DNA from: Hymenobacter terricola
GTDB taxonomy: Bacteria; Bacteroidota; Bacteroidia; Cytophagales; Hymenobacteraceae
Assembly: GCF_017921975.2 (NCBI RefSeq)
Contig: NZ_JAGEMO020000001.1
Coordinates: 496,001-560,000, forward strand
Direction of reading: 5' to 3'
Length of the DNA stretch: 64,000 nt
Part shown: piece after piece, positions 1-9,697 of the stretch
Position numbering within the stretch: position 1 is the stretch's first letter
Layout: every line of letters starts with the position of its first letter
The notes under the pieces: generated by a model
Told to the model about the DNA's origin: nothing
What the model saw: only the letters and a program-made list of their open reading frames with translations
The model's database searches: none
Position numbers and translations under genes: made by a program

Positions 1-363
1 CAACCAGGCCTGGCCTGATGGCGCAGTGCCCCCGGCACGGCCAGGACTTCCACGGTTTTATCCTGCCACGACATCGTTCAGGCCTAAAATTCGTGGTGTG
101 ATTTACCCTTGAGTATCTCCTCTGGGTGGTGCGGCCTGGCCGCTGCCGCCCGGCTCCGGCCGCGAAAGCCGCCCACTTCTGTTGCCGACCCGCCGCTGAT
201 AGTCCACCGTCTCCAGCACCGCCTCAGCCATCTCACAGTACCTTGATTTTCAGGATTTTTAGCCTGTTTTATCATCAAGAATAGCCGAAATCCTTTGTGG
301 GATTTTGCTATTGCCGTGGCCTTGCCGTGTTTTTTTCATCCCCTAACCAATCACCTGAAGCCC
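1..363. other. Leading intergenic stretch, no supported gene
   Basis: No reading frame here has a recognisable protein. A 64-codon frame on the minus strand (84-278) has no detectable family features and is low-complexity Arg/Ala rich. The first ~110 bases could hold the tail of a gene that lies outside the window, but nothing identifies it. The stretch should contain the promoter of the downstream SusC gene; I see no convincing TAnnTTTG element. Confidence 0.5.
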
Positions 364-3300
364 ATGAAAACATTTACCTGGCTCACTATCATGCTTTTAC
401 TGGGCTTGCAGGGCCTGGCACAAGCGCAAACCAAGTCGGTGACTGGCAAAGTCACCGACGCCAAAGGCAGCGCGCTGCCAGGCGTTACGGTCCTCGTGAG
501 AGGCACTAATCAGGGCATCAGTACCAATGCCGAGGGCACCTATTCCGTGGCTGTGGGCGACACGGCCACGCTGGTGTTTTCGTCGGTGGGCTTTGAGGCG
601 CAAACCGTTTCGGTGCGTTCGGAATCCGTCATCAACGTGACGCTGCGCGAAAGCTCGCAGGCACTGAACGAGGTGGTGATAACGGCCCTGAACGTATCAA
701 GAGAGCGGAAAACGCTGGGCTACTCGGTGACGGAAATCAAGGGCGAGTCGCTGACGCAGGCGCGGGAAACCAACGTGACCAACTCGCTGGTGGGCAAGGT
801 GGCGGGCCTGAATGTGAACTCGACTTCGGGCGGGCCGGGGGCTTCCAGCAACGTCATTATCCGGGGCGTGTCGAGCCTGAACCAAACCAACCAGCCGCTG
901 TACGTCATCAACGGCATTCCGGTGGAGAGCCAGCCCAGCGTGTCGAATACGGGCGGGCAGTACGACAACTCGCCCGATTTAGGCGACGCCATCTCGAACA
1001 TCAACCCCGACGATATCGAAACCATTTCGGTGCTGAAGGGCGCCGCGGCCTCGGCCCTGTACGGCTACCGCGCCAAGGCCGGCGTGATTCTGATTACGAC
1101 CAAAAGCGCCAAAGGCAACGACGGCGTGGATTTCAACAGCAACTACGTGGCCGAGAAAATCTACAACCTCACCGACTGGCAGTACGAGTACGGCCAGGGC
1201 GCCAACACCCTCAAGCCGACCACGGCGGTGGGAGCGGCGCAGGTGGGCAACTCCAGCTGGGGCGGCAAGCTCGACGGCTCCAACGTCATCCAGTTCGACG
1301 GCACCACGCGGCCCTACGTGGCCCAGAAAGACAACCTGAAGAACTTCTACCGCACGGGCAGCAGCTGGACCAATACCGTTGCCTTCAACAAGAGCTTCAC
1401 CGGCGGCTCGGTGCGCCTGTCGGCCAGCAACCTGAACAACAACGCGGTGGTGCCCAATTCGGGCCTCGACCGTCAGACGTTTAACTTCGCTGGCACGTTC
1501 GACCCGTTCAAGCACCTCACCATTGACGCGCGGGCCAACTACATCCTGGAGCAGGCCAAAAACCGACCCATCCTGGCCGACGGCGCAGGCAATGCCAACT
1601 TCAACGTGGCTTTCCTGCCCACCAGCCTCGACGTGCGCACCTTGCAGCCGGGCACGAAAGCTGACGGCACCGAGCTGCAGTACAACACGGGCAACCCGTA
1701 CAACACGAACCCCTATTTCGCGGCCAACAACTTCGTCAACAACACGAAACGCGAGCGGCTGCTTTCGTCGGTAAGCGCCCGCTACACGCTGGATAACGGC
1801 TTGTTTTTGCAGGGCCGCGTGGGGCGCGACGGCTACACCGACCGGTTTACGGCCGTCACGCCTTCGGGCACGGCCTATTTGCCGGCGGGCAAGGTGACGG
1901 AGGTGACCACCCAGGTTACGGACCTGAACGCGGACGGGCTGGTGGGCAAAACCTTCAAGGTGGGCAACGATTTCGCCATCACCCCGAACCTGGGCACCAG
2001 CTACCGCCGCACCAAGTCGGAGGCGTTCCAGAATATCGGTTCTGATTTGGCCGTATTTGGCGTCAACACCATTGGCAACGCCAAGAACAAGTCGGCGCAG
2101 TCCTTCGTGAGCGACCAGGAAATTCAGTCGATTTACGGTTCGCTGGATTTGTCTTATAAGGAGTTCCTGTTTCTGACGGCCACAACCCGCCGCGACTGGT
2201 TTTCGACGCTGGCCTCGCCCGGCAAAACCAACGACCTAAGCGTGACTTACCCGGCCGTGAGTGGCTCGTTTGTCTTCTCTGAGTTGTGGAAGCCGGACTT
2301 CCTGTCGTTCGGCAAAATCCGGGCGGGCTACTCGAAAGTGGGCCAGGCCACCAACCCCTACCAGACGCAGCTGAGTTACGCCTTCCTGCCCACCACGCTC
2401 AACGGCCTGCCGCTGGGCACCATCAGCCCCGACAACGTGAACATCCCGAACAGCAGCCTGATGGCCTCGAAAGCCACCGAGTTCGAGATTGGTACGGAGC
2501 TGGCCTTTGCCCAAAACCGCGTGCGCCTGGACCTGACGGTGTACAAGAAAAAGTCGTCGGGCGAGATTGTGTACGCGCCGGCTTCCATCAGCTCGGGTTA
2601 CCAGGGCGCAGTGCTGAACTCCGGCGAAATGGAGAACAAAGGCGTGGAAATGCTGCTCACGTTCGTACCCGTGAAAACCAACGATTTCACCTGGACGTCG
2701 TCCTTCAACGCGGCCTACAACAAGAACACGGTGCTCTCGCTGGCTGCCGGCCAAACCCAATCGGTGTATGCCACCTCGCGCTCCGGCGTGGGTTTTGTGG
2801 GCCAGATTGTGGGCAAGCCCTTCGGGCAGGTGCTGGCGTACGACTACAAGTACAACGCCGACGGCAGCATCGCGACGACGACCAACGGCGTGCCGGTGCG
2901 CGGCGACCTCACCTCGTTCGGCACCGCCTTCCACCCCTGGACCGGCGGCTGGAACAACGATTTCAACTACAAGCGCCTCACGCTGGGCGTGCTGATTGAC
3001 GGGAAGTTCGGGGCCAAAATCTTCTCGGCCACCGACTATTACGGCACGGTGTTCGGGCTGCGCAAAGAAACCCTGGTGAACCGCGAAGGCACTTTCGGGG
3101 CCGACAAAGTGGACGCCGCCACCTACTACAGCACCCTGGCCAACAACGTCTCGAAGGACTTTGTGCAGAACGCCAGCTTCATCAAGCTGCGGCAGGTGAC
3201 GCTGGGCTATTCCTTCGCCAGCGCGCTGTTCAACAACAAAATCCAGCGCCTCAACCTGAGCCTGGTGGCCCGGAACCTGTTTTTCATCTCGCGCAAAACC

Positions 3301-3408
3301 GATAACATCGACCCCGAGGGCAGCTACAACGCTTTCGCCCAGGGCCTGGAGCTGGGCGGCGTGCCGCCGGTGCGCACCTACGGCCTCAACCTGAGCGCCA
3401 AATTCTAA
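364..3408 (+). CDS. SusC/RagA-family TonB-dependent outer membrane transporter
   Basis: Large outer membrane beta-barrel (1014 aa from this start) that imports oligosaccharides with a SusD partner and TonB energy. The ATG at 364 is chosen because it gives a clean signal peptide ending in AQAQ; an upstream in-frame codon at 295 would put 23 non-signal residues in front. After the signal comes a carboxypeptidase-regulatory-like domain (VTGKVTDAKGSALPGVTV, about residues 26-105), then the plug (KVAGLNV, IIRGVSSL, PLYVINGIPV) and the long barrel ending in a typical C-terminal strand (GLNLSAKF). The SusD gene follows at once, so the two form one unit with the hexosaminidase. The substrate is probably a GlcNAc-containing glycan, inferred only from the neighbour. 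No sigma/anti-sigma or hybrid regulator lies next to it in the window. Confidence 0.96.
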   Translation: MKTFTWLTIMLLLGLQGLAQAQTKSVTGKVTDAKGSALPGVTVLVRGTNQGISTNAEGTYSVAVGDTATLVFSSVGFEAQTVSVRSESVINVTLRESSQALNEVVITALNVSRERKTLGYSVTEIKGESLTQARETNVTNSLVGKVAGLNVNSTSGGPGASSNVIIRGVSSLNQTNQPLYVINGIPVESQPSVSNTGGQYDNSPDLGDAISNINPDDIETISVLKGAAASALYGYRAKAGVILITTKSAKGNDGVDFNSNYVAEKIYNLTDWQYEYGQGANTLKPTTAVGAAQVGNSSWGGKLDGSNVIQFDGTTRPYVAQKDNLKNFYRTGSSWTNTVAFNKSFTGGSVRLSASNLNNNAVVPNSGLDRQTFNFAGTFDPFKHLTIDARANYILEQAKNRPILADGAGNANFNVAFLPTSLDVRTLQPGTKADGTELQYNTGNPYNTNPYFAANNFVNNTKRERLLSSVSARYTLDNGLFLQGRVGRDGYTDRFTAVTPSGTAYLPAGKVTEVTTQVTDLNADGLVGKTFKVGNDFAITPNLGTSYRRTKSEAFQNIGSDLAVFGVNTIGNAKNKSAQSFVSDQEIQSIYGSLDLSYKEFLFLTATTRRDWFSTLASPGKTNDLSVTYPAVSGSFVFSELWKPDFLSFGKIRAGYSKVGQATNPYQTQLSYAFLPTTLNGLPLGTISPDNVNIPNSSLMASKATEFEIGTELAFAQNRVRLDLTVYKKKSSGEIVYAPASISSGYQGAVLNSGEMENKGVEMLLTFVPVKTNDFTWTSSFNAAYNKNTVLSLAAGQTQSVYATSRSGVGFVGQIVGKPFGQVLAYDYKYNADGSIATTTNGVPVRGDLTSFGTAFHPWTGGWNNDFNYKRLTLGVLIDGKFGAKIFSATDYYGTVFGLRKETLVNREGTFGADKVDAATYYSTLANNVSKDFVQNASFIKLRQVTLGYSFASALFNNKIQRLNLSLVARNLFFISRKTDNIDPEGSYNAFAQGLELGGVPPVRTYGLNLSAKF

Positions 3409-3443
3409 TGCTTTCCACCCGGTTATTTTCAACCTGCCTCTCC

Positions 3444-5033
3444 ATGAAAACCGTCCTCAACAAATACCGCGCCCTGGCCGTGATGGGCCTGCTCCTGGCC
3501 AGCGGCTGCACCAAGGAATTCGACGACATCAACACCAACCCGTCGACCTACAGCCAGGCCACCTTCGACGCCAACTACCTGCTGACCACCGCCCAGCTGG
3601 GCTACACCGGCAGCTCGGACTTCGCCTACGACACCTGGCGCGCCAACCTGATTTACAGCTCCACCCTCATCCAGGGCCTGTCGACGGTGGTGAGCTACTG
3701 GGCCGGCGACAAATACCTGCTCAACGAGGCCTACACGGCCGCTTACTGGGGCGGCACCACCGTGGGCGCCTACGTGGAGCAGGTGAAGCCCATCACCGAC
3801 CTCGTGGAATCGACCGCCGGCAAGGACCGCTACAAGAACCTGCACCAGATTGGCCGCATCATGCGCGCCCTGATTATGGAGCGGATTACGGATTTGTACG
3901 GCGACGTGCCCTATTCCGAGGCCGGCATGGGCTACTACAAGGGCATCATCACGCCGAAGTATGACCGGCAGCAGGACATCTACAACGACCTGCTGAAGGA
4001 AGTGGAAGAAGCCACCAACGCCCTGGACCCGGCCGCCGACATCCCCACCGGCGACGTGTACTACCACGGCAACATTGCGCAGTGGCAGCGCTTCGGCAAC
4101 ACCCTGATGCTGCGCATGGCCATGCGCCTCACCAAGGTGGACGCCGCCAAGGCCCAGGCCTACGCCACCAAAGTGCAGGGCAAAACCATGCAGAACAACG
4201 CCGATAACGCCTTGGTGACGCACGATGTTTCCGGCGCCCGCGTCACCCAAAACCGCAACAGCCAGGTGCTGCTCGGCGACGGCGGCCAGGAAAACTACTA
4301 CGTGAAATGGTCGAAGACTTTCATCGACTACCTGCAAGCGACCAACGACCCGCGCCTTTCCAAAATCGCCGTCACGCAGCTCTACCTGACGGATGTGACC
4401 AAGGCCCAGAACCCGGCCGCCATCTCCGCCGCCGCCGCGCAAAAGGGCATGCCCAACGGCCGCGACCTGAGCGGCCGGGCCGCCTACGACATTTCGACGG
4501 CCTCCAACTACACCACGTTCCCCGCCTACTCCTCGCCCAGCCCCGGCCTGATTAAGCGCGACGGCCCCACCTTCGTGCTCACCTACGCCGAGTCGGAGCT
4601 GCTGCTGGCCGAGGCCGCCCAGCGCTGGAGCCTGGGCAGCGCTTCGCAGCACTACGCCGCCGGCGTCACGGCCGCCAGCACCTACCTCAGCCAATACGAC
4701 GCGGCCCTCACCGTGGCCCCGGCCGACGTGGCCACTTACCTCACGGCCAACCCCTACAACGCCGGCACCGGCCTGCAGCAGATTAACACGCAGTACTGGG
4801 TGCTGACCAACACGATGCTCGATTTCTACGAATCGTGGGCCAACTGGCGCCGCAGCGGCTTCCCCGTTCTCACGCCCGTGGTGTACCCCAACAACGCCAC
4901 CAACGGCCAGATTCCGCGCCGTTTCCCCTATCCCACGTCGGAAATCACCAGCAACCCGGAGAACTACCGCTCGGCCAGCTCCACCGTGCCCGGCGGCGAC
5001 AACCTGAGCGGCCGCGTGTGGTGGGATATTTAA
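3444..5033 (+). CDS. SusD/RagB-family nutrient-binding outer membrane lipoprotein
   Basis: Surface glycan-binding lipoprotein that caps the SusC barrel. From the ATG at 3444 the product (529 aa) has a lipoprotein signal with Cys22 in the LASGC context, followed by TKEFDDINTNP, a start typical of SusD-like proteins. The longer frame opens at 3408, overlapping the SusC stop, but its 12 extra residues spoil the signal peptide. The C-terminal region has the usual SusD features (YAESELLLAEAA, NTMLDFYESWANWRRSG, PRRFPYP). The gene starts 35 bp after susC, so co-translation is likely. It resembles the SusD/RagB subgroup often called SusD-like_2; the exact subgroup is inference. Confidence 0.95.
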   Translation: MKTVLNKYRALAVMGLLLASGCTKEFDDINTNPSTYSQATFDANYLLTTAQLGYTGSSDFAYDTWRANLIYSSTLIQGLSTVVSYWAGDKYLLNEAYTAAYWGGTTVGAYVEQVKPITDLVESTAGKDRYKNLHQIGRIMRALIMERITDLYGDVPYSEAGMGYYKGIITPKYDRQQDIYNDLLKEVEEATNALDPAADIPTGDVYYHGNIAQWQRFGNTLMLRMAMRLTKVDAAKAQAYATKVQGKTMQNNADNALVTHDVSGARVTQNRNSQVLLGDGGQENYYVKWSKTFIDYLQATNDPRLSKIAVTQLYLTDVTKAQNPAAISAAAAQKGMPNGRDLSGRAAYDISTASNYTTFPAYSSPSPGLIKRDGPTFVLTYAESELLLAEAAQRWSLGSASQHYAAGVTAASTYLSQYDAALTVAPADVATYLTANPYNAGTGLQQINTQYWVLTNTMLDFYESWANWRRSGFPVLTPVVYPNNATNGQIPRRFPYPTSEITSNPENYRSASSTVPGGDNLSGRVWWDI

Positions 5034-5058
5034 CCTAAGTAGCCGTTCAAAAGTAAAC

Positions 5059-5212
5059 GGGTTGTCAGTTGCTCGTTGTTAGTAGTCAGTCAGGTGATTG
5101 TCAGGGTACTAACAACAGACAACTAATGACTGACAACTTAATTGTCCTTCCTTTCTGAGCTTGAGAACCAAAAGGGGCTTCGCTGCAAAGTGGAAGCTTC
5201 TTTTGGTTTTCG
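5059..5212. repeat. GTTGTCAGTTG-type palindromic repeat plus hairpin
   Basis: Between the SusD and hexosaminidase genes, 5061-5138 is an imperfect inverted repeat built from GTTGTCAGTTG-like words and their complements (ACAACTAATGACTGACAAC). The same word family recurs at 10541-10613 and 12846-12972. A second inverted repeat, 5168-5209 (AACCAAAAG ... CTTTTGGTTTT), could form a terminator-like hairpin. No protein is supported in this stretch. Confidence 0.7.
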
Positions 5213-5270
5213 GGCGAAGGACCGTCAGGCTCACTTCCCCTTACAACTCCCTCCCATTCCGAAACCCCTT

Positions 5271-7142
5271 ATGCCCTTCTTCCTTTCTTTCAAATTCCGG
5301 CTTTCCACCCTGCTGGCTGCCGGCCTGCTGGCCACCGGCCCGGCGCTGGCGCAGCTTCCCGAAATTCCGGCCCAGCGCCTGGGCCTCGTGCCGCTGCCCC
5401 GCGAGGTGAAAACCTACGCCGCCACCTACGCCCTGCCCCAGAAAATCAGCATCTACGCCGCCAGCGCGGATGAGCGCAACGTGGCCGGCTTGCTGAAAGA
5501 ACTGCTCACCGCCCTGGGCAAAACCGTGACGCTGACCACCAGCCGCCCCGCTGCCCAGATTACGCTGCTCACGGCCGCCACGCCCAATCCCGAGGGCTAC
5601 CAGCTGGTGGTCGACAAGGCCGGTGTGCGCATTACGGCGGCCAGCGGCGCGGGGCTTTTTTATGGCAGCCAGACGTTGGTGCAACTGCTGCCGGCGCGGG
5701 CGGCGGCCCCCGCCCGCGTGCCCTACGTGCGCATCACCGACGAGCCGGCGTTCCGCTGGCGGGGCGCGATGCTTGATGTAAGCCGCCACTTTTTCCCGGT
5801 TTCCTTCGTGAAGAAGTACATCGACTGCCTCGCCACCTACAAGCTCAACACCTTCCACTGGCACCTCACCGACGACCAGGGCTGGCGCATCGAAATTAAG
5901 AAATACCCCAAGCTGACGCAGGTTAGCGCCTTTCGCAAGGAGACGCTCATTGGGGCCCAGCAGCTGTTCAAAACGCCCGCCGAGTTCAAGTTTGACGCCA
6001 CGCCCTACGGCGGCTTTTATACCCAGGCAGAAATCCGCGACGTGGTGGCCTATGCCCAAAAGCGCTACGTCACCATCGTGCCCGAAATTGAGATGCCGGG
6101 CCATTCGGTGGCCGTGCTGGCCGCTTATCCGGAGCTGGCCTGCAAGCCCGGCCCCTACCAAACCTGGACGCAATGGGGCGTGACCGAGGACCTGGTCTGT
6201 CCCACGGAGCAAACCTTCCGCTTTTTCGAAGACGTGCTGACCGAGGTGAGCGCCCTGTTTCCGGGCAAATACATCCACATCGGGGGCGATGAAGCGCCGA
6301 AAGTGCGCTGGAAAGAAAGCGCCGCCGTGCAGGACATCATGAAAAAGGAAGGCATCAGTGACGTGGAAAAAGTGCAGGGCTGGTTCAACAACCGCATCGA
6401 GAAATTCCTCCGGAGCAAAGGCAAGAAGCTCATTGGCTGGGACGAGATTCTGGAAGGCGGCATCGATGCCAATGCCACCATTATGAGCTGGCGCGGCGAA
6501 AAAGCCGGTATCGAAGCCGCCCGGCACGGCAACGACGTGGTAATGGCGCCCAGCGGCTTCCTCTACATCGACGCCGGCCAGAACCCCACGCCCCACAGCC
6601 CCAACGAGCCGCTGATGATATGCTGCTACCTGCCGCTCGACAAAATCTACAACTACAACCCGCTTCCCAAAGAACTGAATCCGGAGCAGCAGAAGCACAT
6701 TCTCGGCCCCCAGGCCAACATGTGGACCGAGTACATCACCACGCCCGAAAAGGTGGAGTATATGCTATTCCCTCGCCTGCTGGCCATTTCGGAAGTGGCC
6801 TGGACGCCCGCTGCCCAAAAGAACTACGCCGAATTCCTGCCCCGCATGAGCCAGCAGTTTGCCCGCCTCGATGCCCACAACATTAACTACCGCGTGCCCG
6901 AGCCGCTGGGCCTCGACAGCCTCAGCATGACCCGGCAGGGCGGCAAAGCCGTGTTCACGCTCCGCACCCTGGTGCCCGGCGCCCAAATCCACTACACCCT
7001 CGACGGCCTGCTGCCCGACGAAACCACCGAGCGCTACTCCAAGTCCCTGGCCGTGCCCCTGAACCGCCACCTCACCGTGCGCGCCGTCACCATTGCCCCA
7101 AACGGCCGCAAAAGCCCTCCCACCGAGCTGCTGGTGAAATAG
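5271..7142 (+). CDS. Family 20 beta-N-acetylhexosaminidase, secreted
   Basis: Removes terminal beta-linked GlcNAc or GalNAc from glycans and chitooligosaccharides. ATG 5271 gives a signal peptide ending at ALAQ; the longer TTG-initiated frame from 5142 runs through repeat DNA and is rejected. In the 623-aa product a GH20b N-terminal domain is followed by the TIM barrel with HWHLTDDQGWRIEIK and the catalytic pair Asp340-Glu341 in HIGGDEAP. Later barrel motifs are GWDEIL, MSWRG and GPQANMWTEY. The C-terminal ~80 residues look like the chitobiase C-terminal domain (IHYTLDGLLPDETT). It probably works in the periplasm on material imported by the upstream SusCD pair. All catalytic residues expected for the family are present. 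Confidence 0.96.
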   Translation: MPFFLSFKFRLSTLLAAGLLATGPALAQLPEIPAQRLGLVPLPREVKTYAATYALPQKISIYAASADERNVAGLLKELLTALGKTVTLTTSRPAAQITLLTAATPNPEGYQLVVDKAGVRITAASGAGLFYGSQTLVQLLPARAAAPARVPYVRITDEPAFRWRGAMLDVSRHFFPVSFVKKYIDCLATYKLNTFHWHLTDDQGWRIEIKKYPKLTQVSAFRKETLIGAQQLFKTPAEFKFDATPYGGFYTQAEIRDVVAYAQKRYVTIVPEIEMPGHSVAVLAAYPELACKPGPYQTWTQWGVTEDLVCPTEQTFRFFEDVLTEVSALFPGKYIHIGGDEAPKVRWKESAAVQDIMKKEGISDVEKVQGWFNNRIEKFLRSKGKKLIGWDEILEGGIDANATIMSWRGEKAGIEAARHGNDVVMAPSGFLYIDAGQNPTPHSPNEPLMICCYLPLDKIYNYNPLPKELNPEQQKHILGPQANMWTEYITTPEKVEYMLFPRLLAISEVAWTPAAQKNYAEFLPRMSQQFARLDAHNINYRVPEPLGLDSLSMTRQGGKAVFTLRTLVPGAQIHYTLDGLLPDETTERYSKSLAVPLNRHLTVRAVTIAPNGRKSPPTELLVK

Positions 7143-7149
7143 CGCCAGC

Positions 7150-8289
7150 CTATTTGCAGGCCTCCCGGGCCGTGCGGGCGTACTCGTAGCCCAGCCGGAG
7201 GGCGCGGCGGTAGAACTCGCAGGCGGCCGTGGAGTCGCCGGTGTGCGCAGCCAGGCGGCCGAGCAGGAAGTGCGTGCGGCCGTCTTTGGGGTGGGCCTGC
7301 AGCACGTGGAAGTAGTCGGCGCGGGCCTCTTGGTAGCGGCCCAGGGCCGTTAGGGCCACGCCGCGCACCTGCACGTAATGCCACGGCGTGGCCGCCTCGG
7401 CCCGGCGGCGCTGGGCAAGGCCGGTGCTGAGGTCGGTTAGGGCTTCGTTGGGCTGGTGCAGGTCGAGCAGGCGGGCTTCGCCCCGCGCCAGGTAGGCGGC
7501 GCTGAGCGTGCTGTCGAGCAGCAGGGCGCGGTTGAAGCTGAGCTCGGCGGCGTGGGGGTGGCCCAGGTCGGCTTCGCAGCGGCCGAGGTGGTAGAGAATG
7601 TCGGCCGCCACGCGGCGGGACTGCGGCTGCAACAGCGCCGCCTGAAAATCGGCACGGGCAGCCCGTGGGTCGTGGTTTATCAGCTGCTCCAGCTCGCCGT
7701 GGCGGCGCAGGGCCGGGGCGTAGTCGGGCCGGAAGTGCAGGGTTTCGTCCAGAAAGCTGTAGGCGGCCGCCCACTGCCCACGGGTGTAGGCGCGCAGGCC
7801 ATCGGCGTAGTTGCTGTTGGCCGTGACGCGGTCCATGGTCACTTTCACGGCCATCGTGAACAGGGCGATGCCCAGCAGGAGCAGCACGGTGAGCGTCCAG
7901 TCGCGGCGATTGAAACGGGTGGGCTGGCGCGGAATGCGCTGGTAGTGCCGCTCGGTGCTGCCGGCGGGCGGGCGGGTGCGGAGCGGGGCAGCGGGCGGCA
8001 TGGGCACGCCGTAGACGTGCTGCGTGGCCGGCCGGTTCTGCTGGAGCCGCCGCGCTTCCTCGGCCCGCCGGGCGGCCTGGGCCAGCTGGAAATCGTAGCC
8101 GGCGCGGCGTTCGGGGTCGCTCAGAATGCGGTAGGCCGTAGCCACGGCCTTGAACTGGTCCTCGTAGCGCACGTCGCCGCCGTGCTTATCCGGATGGTAG
8201 CGTACCACCAATTGGCGGTAGGCCCGCTTAATGTCGGCCGCCGGGGCATCGGTGGCCACTCCAAGGACTTGATAATGATTTTGACTCAC
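7150..8289 (-). CDS. DnaJ-domain membrane protein with TPR repeats
   Basis: An N-terminal J domain (about residues 4-68 from the GTG start at 8289) carries the HPD motif at residues 32-34 that stimulates Hsp70. A charged linker, one transmembrane helix (about 131-151, TLTVLLLLGIALFTMAVKV) and a C-terminal half of tetratricopeptide-like repeats follow. There is no Gly/Phe-rich or zinc-finger region, so it is a J-domain protein of type III rather than DnaJ itself. There is no ATG; GTG 8289 gives MSQNHYQVLGV, the usual distance to the J domain, while TTG 8307 would add six residues. It converges on the hexosaminidase with only 7 bp between stops. The TPR half presumably recruits client proteins near the membrane. 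Confidence 0.88.
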   Translation of the reverse strand: MSQNHYQVLGVATDAPAADIKRAYRQLVVRYHPDKHGGDVRYEDQFKAVATAYRILSDPERRAGYDFQLAQAARRAEEARRLQQNRPATQHVYGVPMPPAAPLRTRPPAGSTERHYQRIPRQPTRFNRRDWTLTVLLLLGIALFTMAVKVTMDRVTANSNYADGLRAYTRGQWAAAYSFLDETLHFRPDYAPALRRHGELEQLINHDPRAARADFQAALLQPQSRRVAADILYHLGRCEADLGHPHAAELSFNRALLLDSTLSAAYLARGEARLLDLHQPNEALTDLSTGLAQRRRAEAATPWHYVQVRGVALTALGRYQEARADYFHVLQAHPKDGRTHFLLGRLAAHTGDSTAACEFYRRALRLGYEYARTAREACK

Positions 8290-8434
8290 GCTGGGCAGCA
8301 AACACAAAGGACCTTACAAAAGTCAGCCACGCGCCGAAATTTTCCGTAGAACCGGCGCGGTCCGCTGCTCTTTTTAATAAGAAACCGGCCCGCCACTATT
8401 CTTTTTCTTTCTTGCCACTCCTTTTTCGCGCCGT

Positions 8435-8812
8435 ATGGTCACCGACGACGACACCTCCAAAACCCCTCGCAACGACAGCCTGATTGGCAATTTAACTGGC
8501 TACCTCGACACGCGCATCGACCTGGTGCGGTTGGAAATCCAACAGAAAGCATCCACGATGCTCGTCGGCACGATTCACGGCGCTACCCTGGCCACGCTGG
8601 GGCTGCTGTTTATCATCTTTGTCAGCATATTTGCCGGTCTGGCCCTTAATTCGGCCTTGGATAGCCCTTTCTGGGGCTTCGGTATTGTGGCCGGCGTCTA
8701 CCTGGTGCTGCTGGTGCTGGTGCTGGTGGGCGTGGACAAAGCCGCTTTCCAGGGCCTTGCCAACAAGGTGCTCAAGGACACCATTTACAAATCTGACAAA
8801 CGCCAAGCGTAG
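8435..8812 (+). CDS. Holin-superfamily (DUF1469-like) small membrane protein
   Basis: 125 residues with an N-terminal amphipathic segment (YLDTRIDLVRLEIQQKAS) and two transmembrane helices (about 45-70 and 76-98). This is the layout of the Phage_holin_3_6/DUF1469 family, which is common in bacterial chromosomes and usually unrelated to phage. It is followed after 6 bp by the next gene, which shares the theme of a short membrane segment after a charged start. The function of the family is not established. No phage genes are nearby. Confidence 0.75.
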   Translation: MVTDDDTSKTPRNDSLIGNLTGYLDTRIDLVRLEIQQKASTMLVGTIHGATLATLGLLFIIFVSIFAGLALNSALDSPFWGFGIVAGVYLVLLVLVLVGVDKAAFQGLANKVLKDTIYKSDKRQA

Positions 8813-8818
8813 CCTGCT

Positions 8819-9697
8819 ATGAGTGACTTGCAAAACCCCCTGTTCGACGAAGAAAAAGAATTTCTCGAGCGCAAAAAACTGGAATACGAACGCGCCCTGC
8901 GCGGCGACGTCGAGCACATCAAAGACCAGTCGGTGATGGTGGGCAAAGTGGCGATGGTGGGCGCGGGCTTAATTGGCAGTATCTGGCTCATTGCTAAGGC
9001 ATTAGGCGGCAAAAAACACAAGCGCGCCGCCAAAGGCAAAGCCGGTAAATACGACCCCCGACACGCCGCCGACCACGACGAGCGCGAATCGGACCACGAC
9101 TACGAGTTTGGCACCGGGTACTTCAGCAGCGGCAAGCCATACGACAGCGCGGCTTCCTACAAGTCGGCCGCCGATTCGGCCCGGGTGTTCAACGAGCACC
9201 ACGAGCACACCCACGAAGCCGACGACCTGGGTTTTGGCTCCACGGCCGCCACGCCCGTGGCGGAACATCCCGAAGCGTACATTAAGAGCTACTCGCCTGA
9301 GCCGGCGGACCAGCACGAGCAATCGGGCTACGACCCGGAAGAGTTTGAGGACGACCCATTTCAGGACCTTCCCTACGACGACAGCCGGCGCCTGCCCACC
9401 TCGCACGCGTTCGACGACAACGTGCGGGCCCCGGCCGCCAGCTCGCGCTCGCGCATGATTGGCTCCGTGCTGCAAGCCTTCCTGCAGTCCGATACCGGCA
9501 AGATGCTGGTGGCCCAAACGGCCGCCGTGGCCCTGGCTCTGGTGACAAAAAAGGTGAGTGAGTTTTTCCCGGCCACCAAAAATTCCGACCTTGCGGCTTC
9601 CCCCGCTCCGGCTTCGGCCGAATACGGGTTTTCTCCCGTCGCCTCGTCTGCTTCTCCTGTTCCCTCGGATGCGTCTTACCCCCCCCAGTCTCTATGA
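8819..9697 (+). CDS. Uncharacterised protein with one N-terminal membrane segment and acidic linker
   Basis: I do not recognise a family. The 292-aa product begins with a charged helix (FDEEKEFLERKKLEYERALRG), has a hydrophobic segment at about residues 41-61 (VAMVGAGLIGSIWLIAKAL) and a basic patch (KKHKRAAKGKAGK). A long His/Asp/Glu/Ser-rich, probably disordered linker follows, then a second mildly hydrophobic helix near residues 205-245 (SVLQAFLQSDTGKMLVAQTAAVALALVTKKV). It starts 6 bp after the holin-like gene and overlaps the next gene by 29 bp, so the three are probably co-expressed. A membrane-envelope role is inferred from the layout only. Confidence 0.7.
   Translation: MSDLQNPLFDEEKEFLERKKLEYERALRGDVEHIKDQSVMVGKVAMVGAGLIGSIWLIAKALGGKKHKRAAKGKAGKYDPRHAADHDERESDHDYEFGTGYFSSGKPYDSAASYKSAADSARVFNEHHEHTHEADDLGFGSTAATPVAEHPEAYIKSYSPEPADQHEQSGYDPEEFEDDPFQDLPYDDSRRLPTSHAFDDNVRAPAASSRSRMIGSVLQAFLQSDTGKMLVAQTAAVALALVTKKVSEFFPATKNSDLAASPAPASAEYGFSPVASSASPVPSDASYPPQSL

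Noticed and set aside
84..278. 64-codon minus-strand frame at the left edge
   Set aside because: Low-complexity, no start context or homology signal visible; cannot be supported.
5142..5270. N-terminal extension of the hexosaminidase from TTG 5142
   Set aside because: It runs through intergenic hairpin DNA and would hide the clear signal peptide that starts at 5271.
2236..6698. Long antisense open frames (e.g. 2236-3432, 3429-4694, 5241-6698 on the minus strand)
   Set aside because: They mirror strongly coding SusC, SusD and GH20 genes. Their products are His/Val/Gly/Arg-rich without any domain, as expected from third-position GC bias.
8435..9697. Prophage remnant suggested by the holin-family protein
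   Set aside because: The family is widespread in bacterial chromosomes; no lysin, structural, integrase or att-like sequence is nearby.
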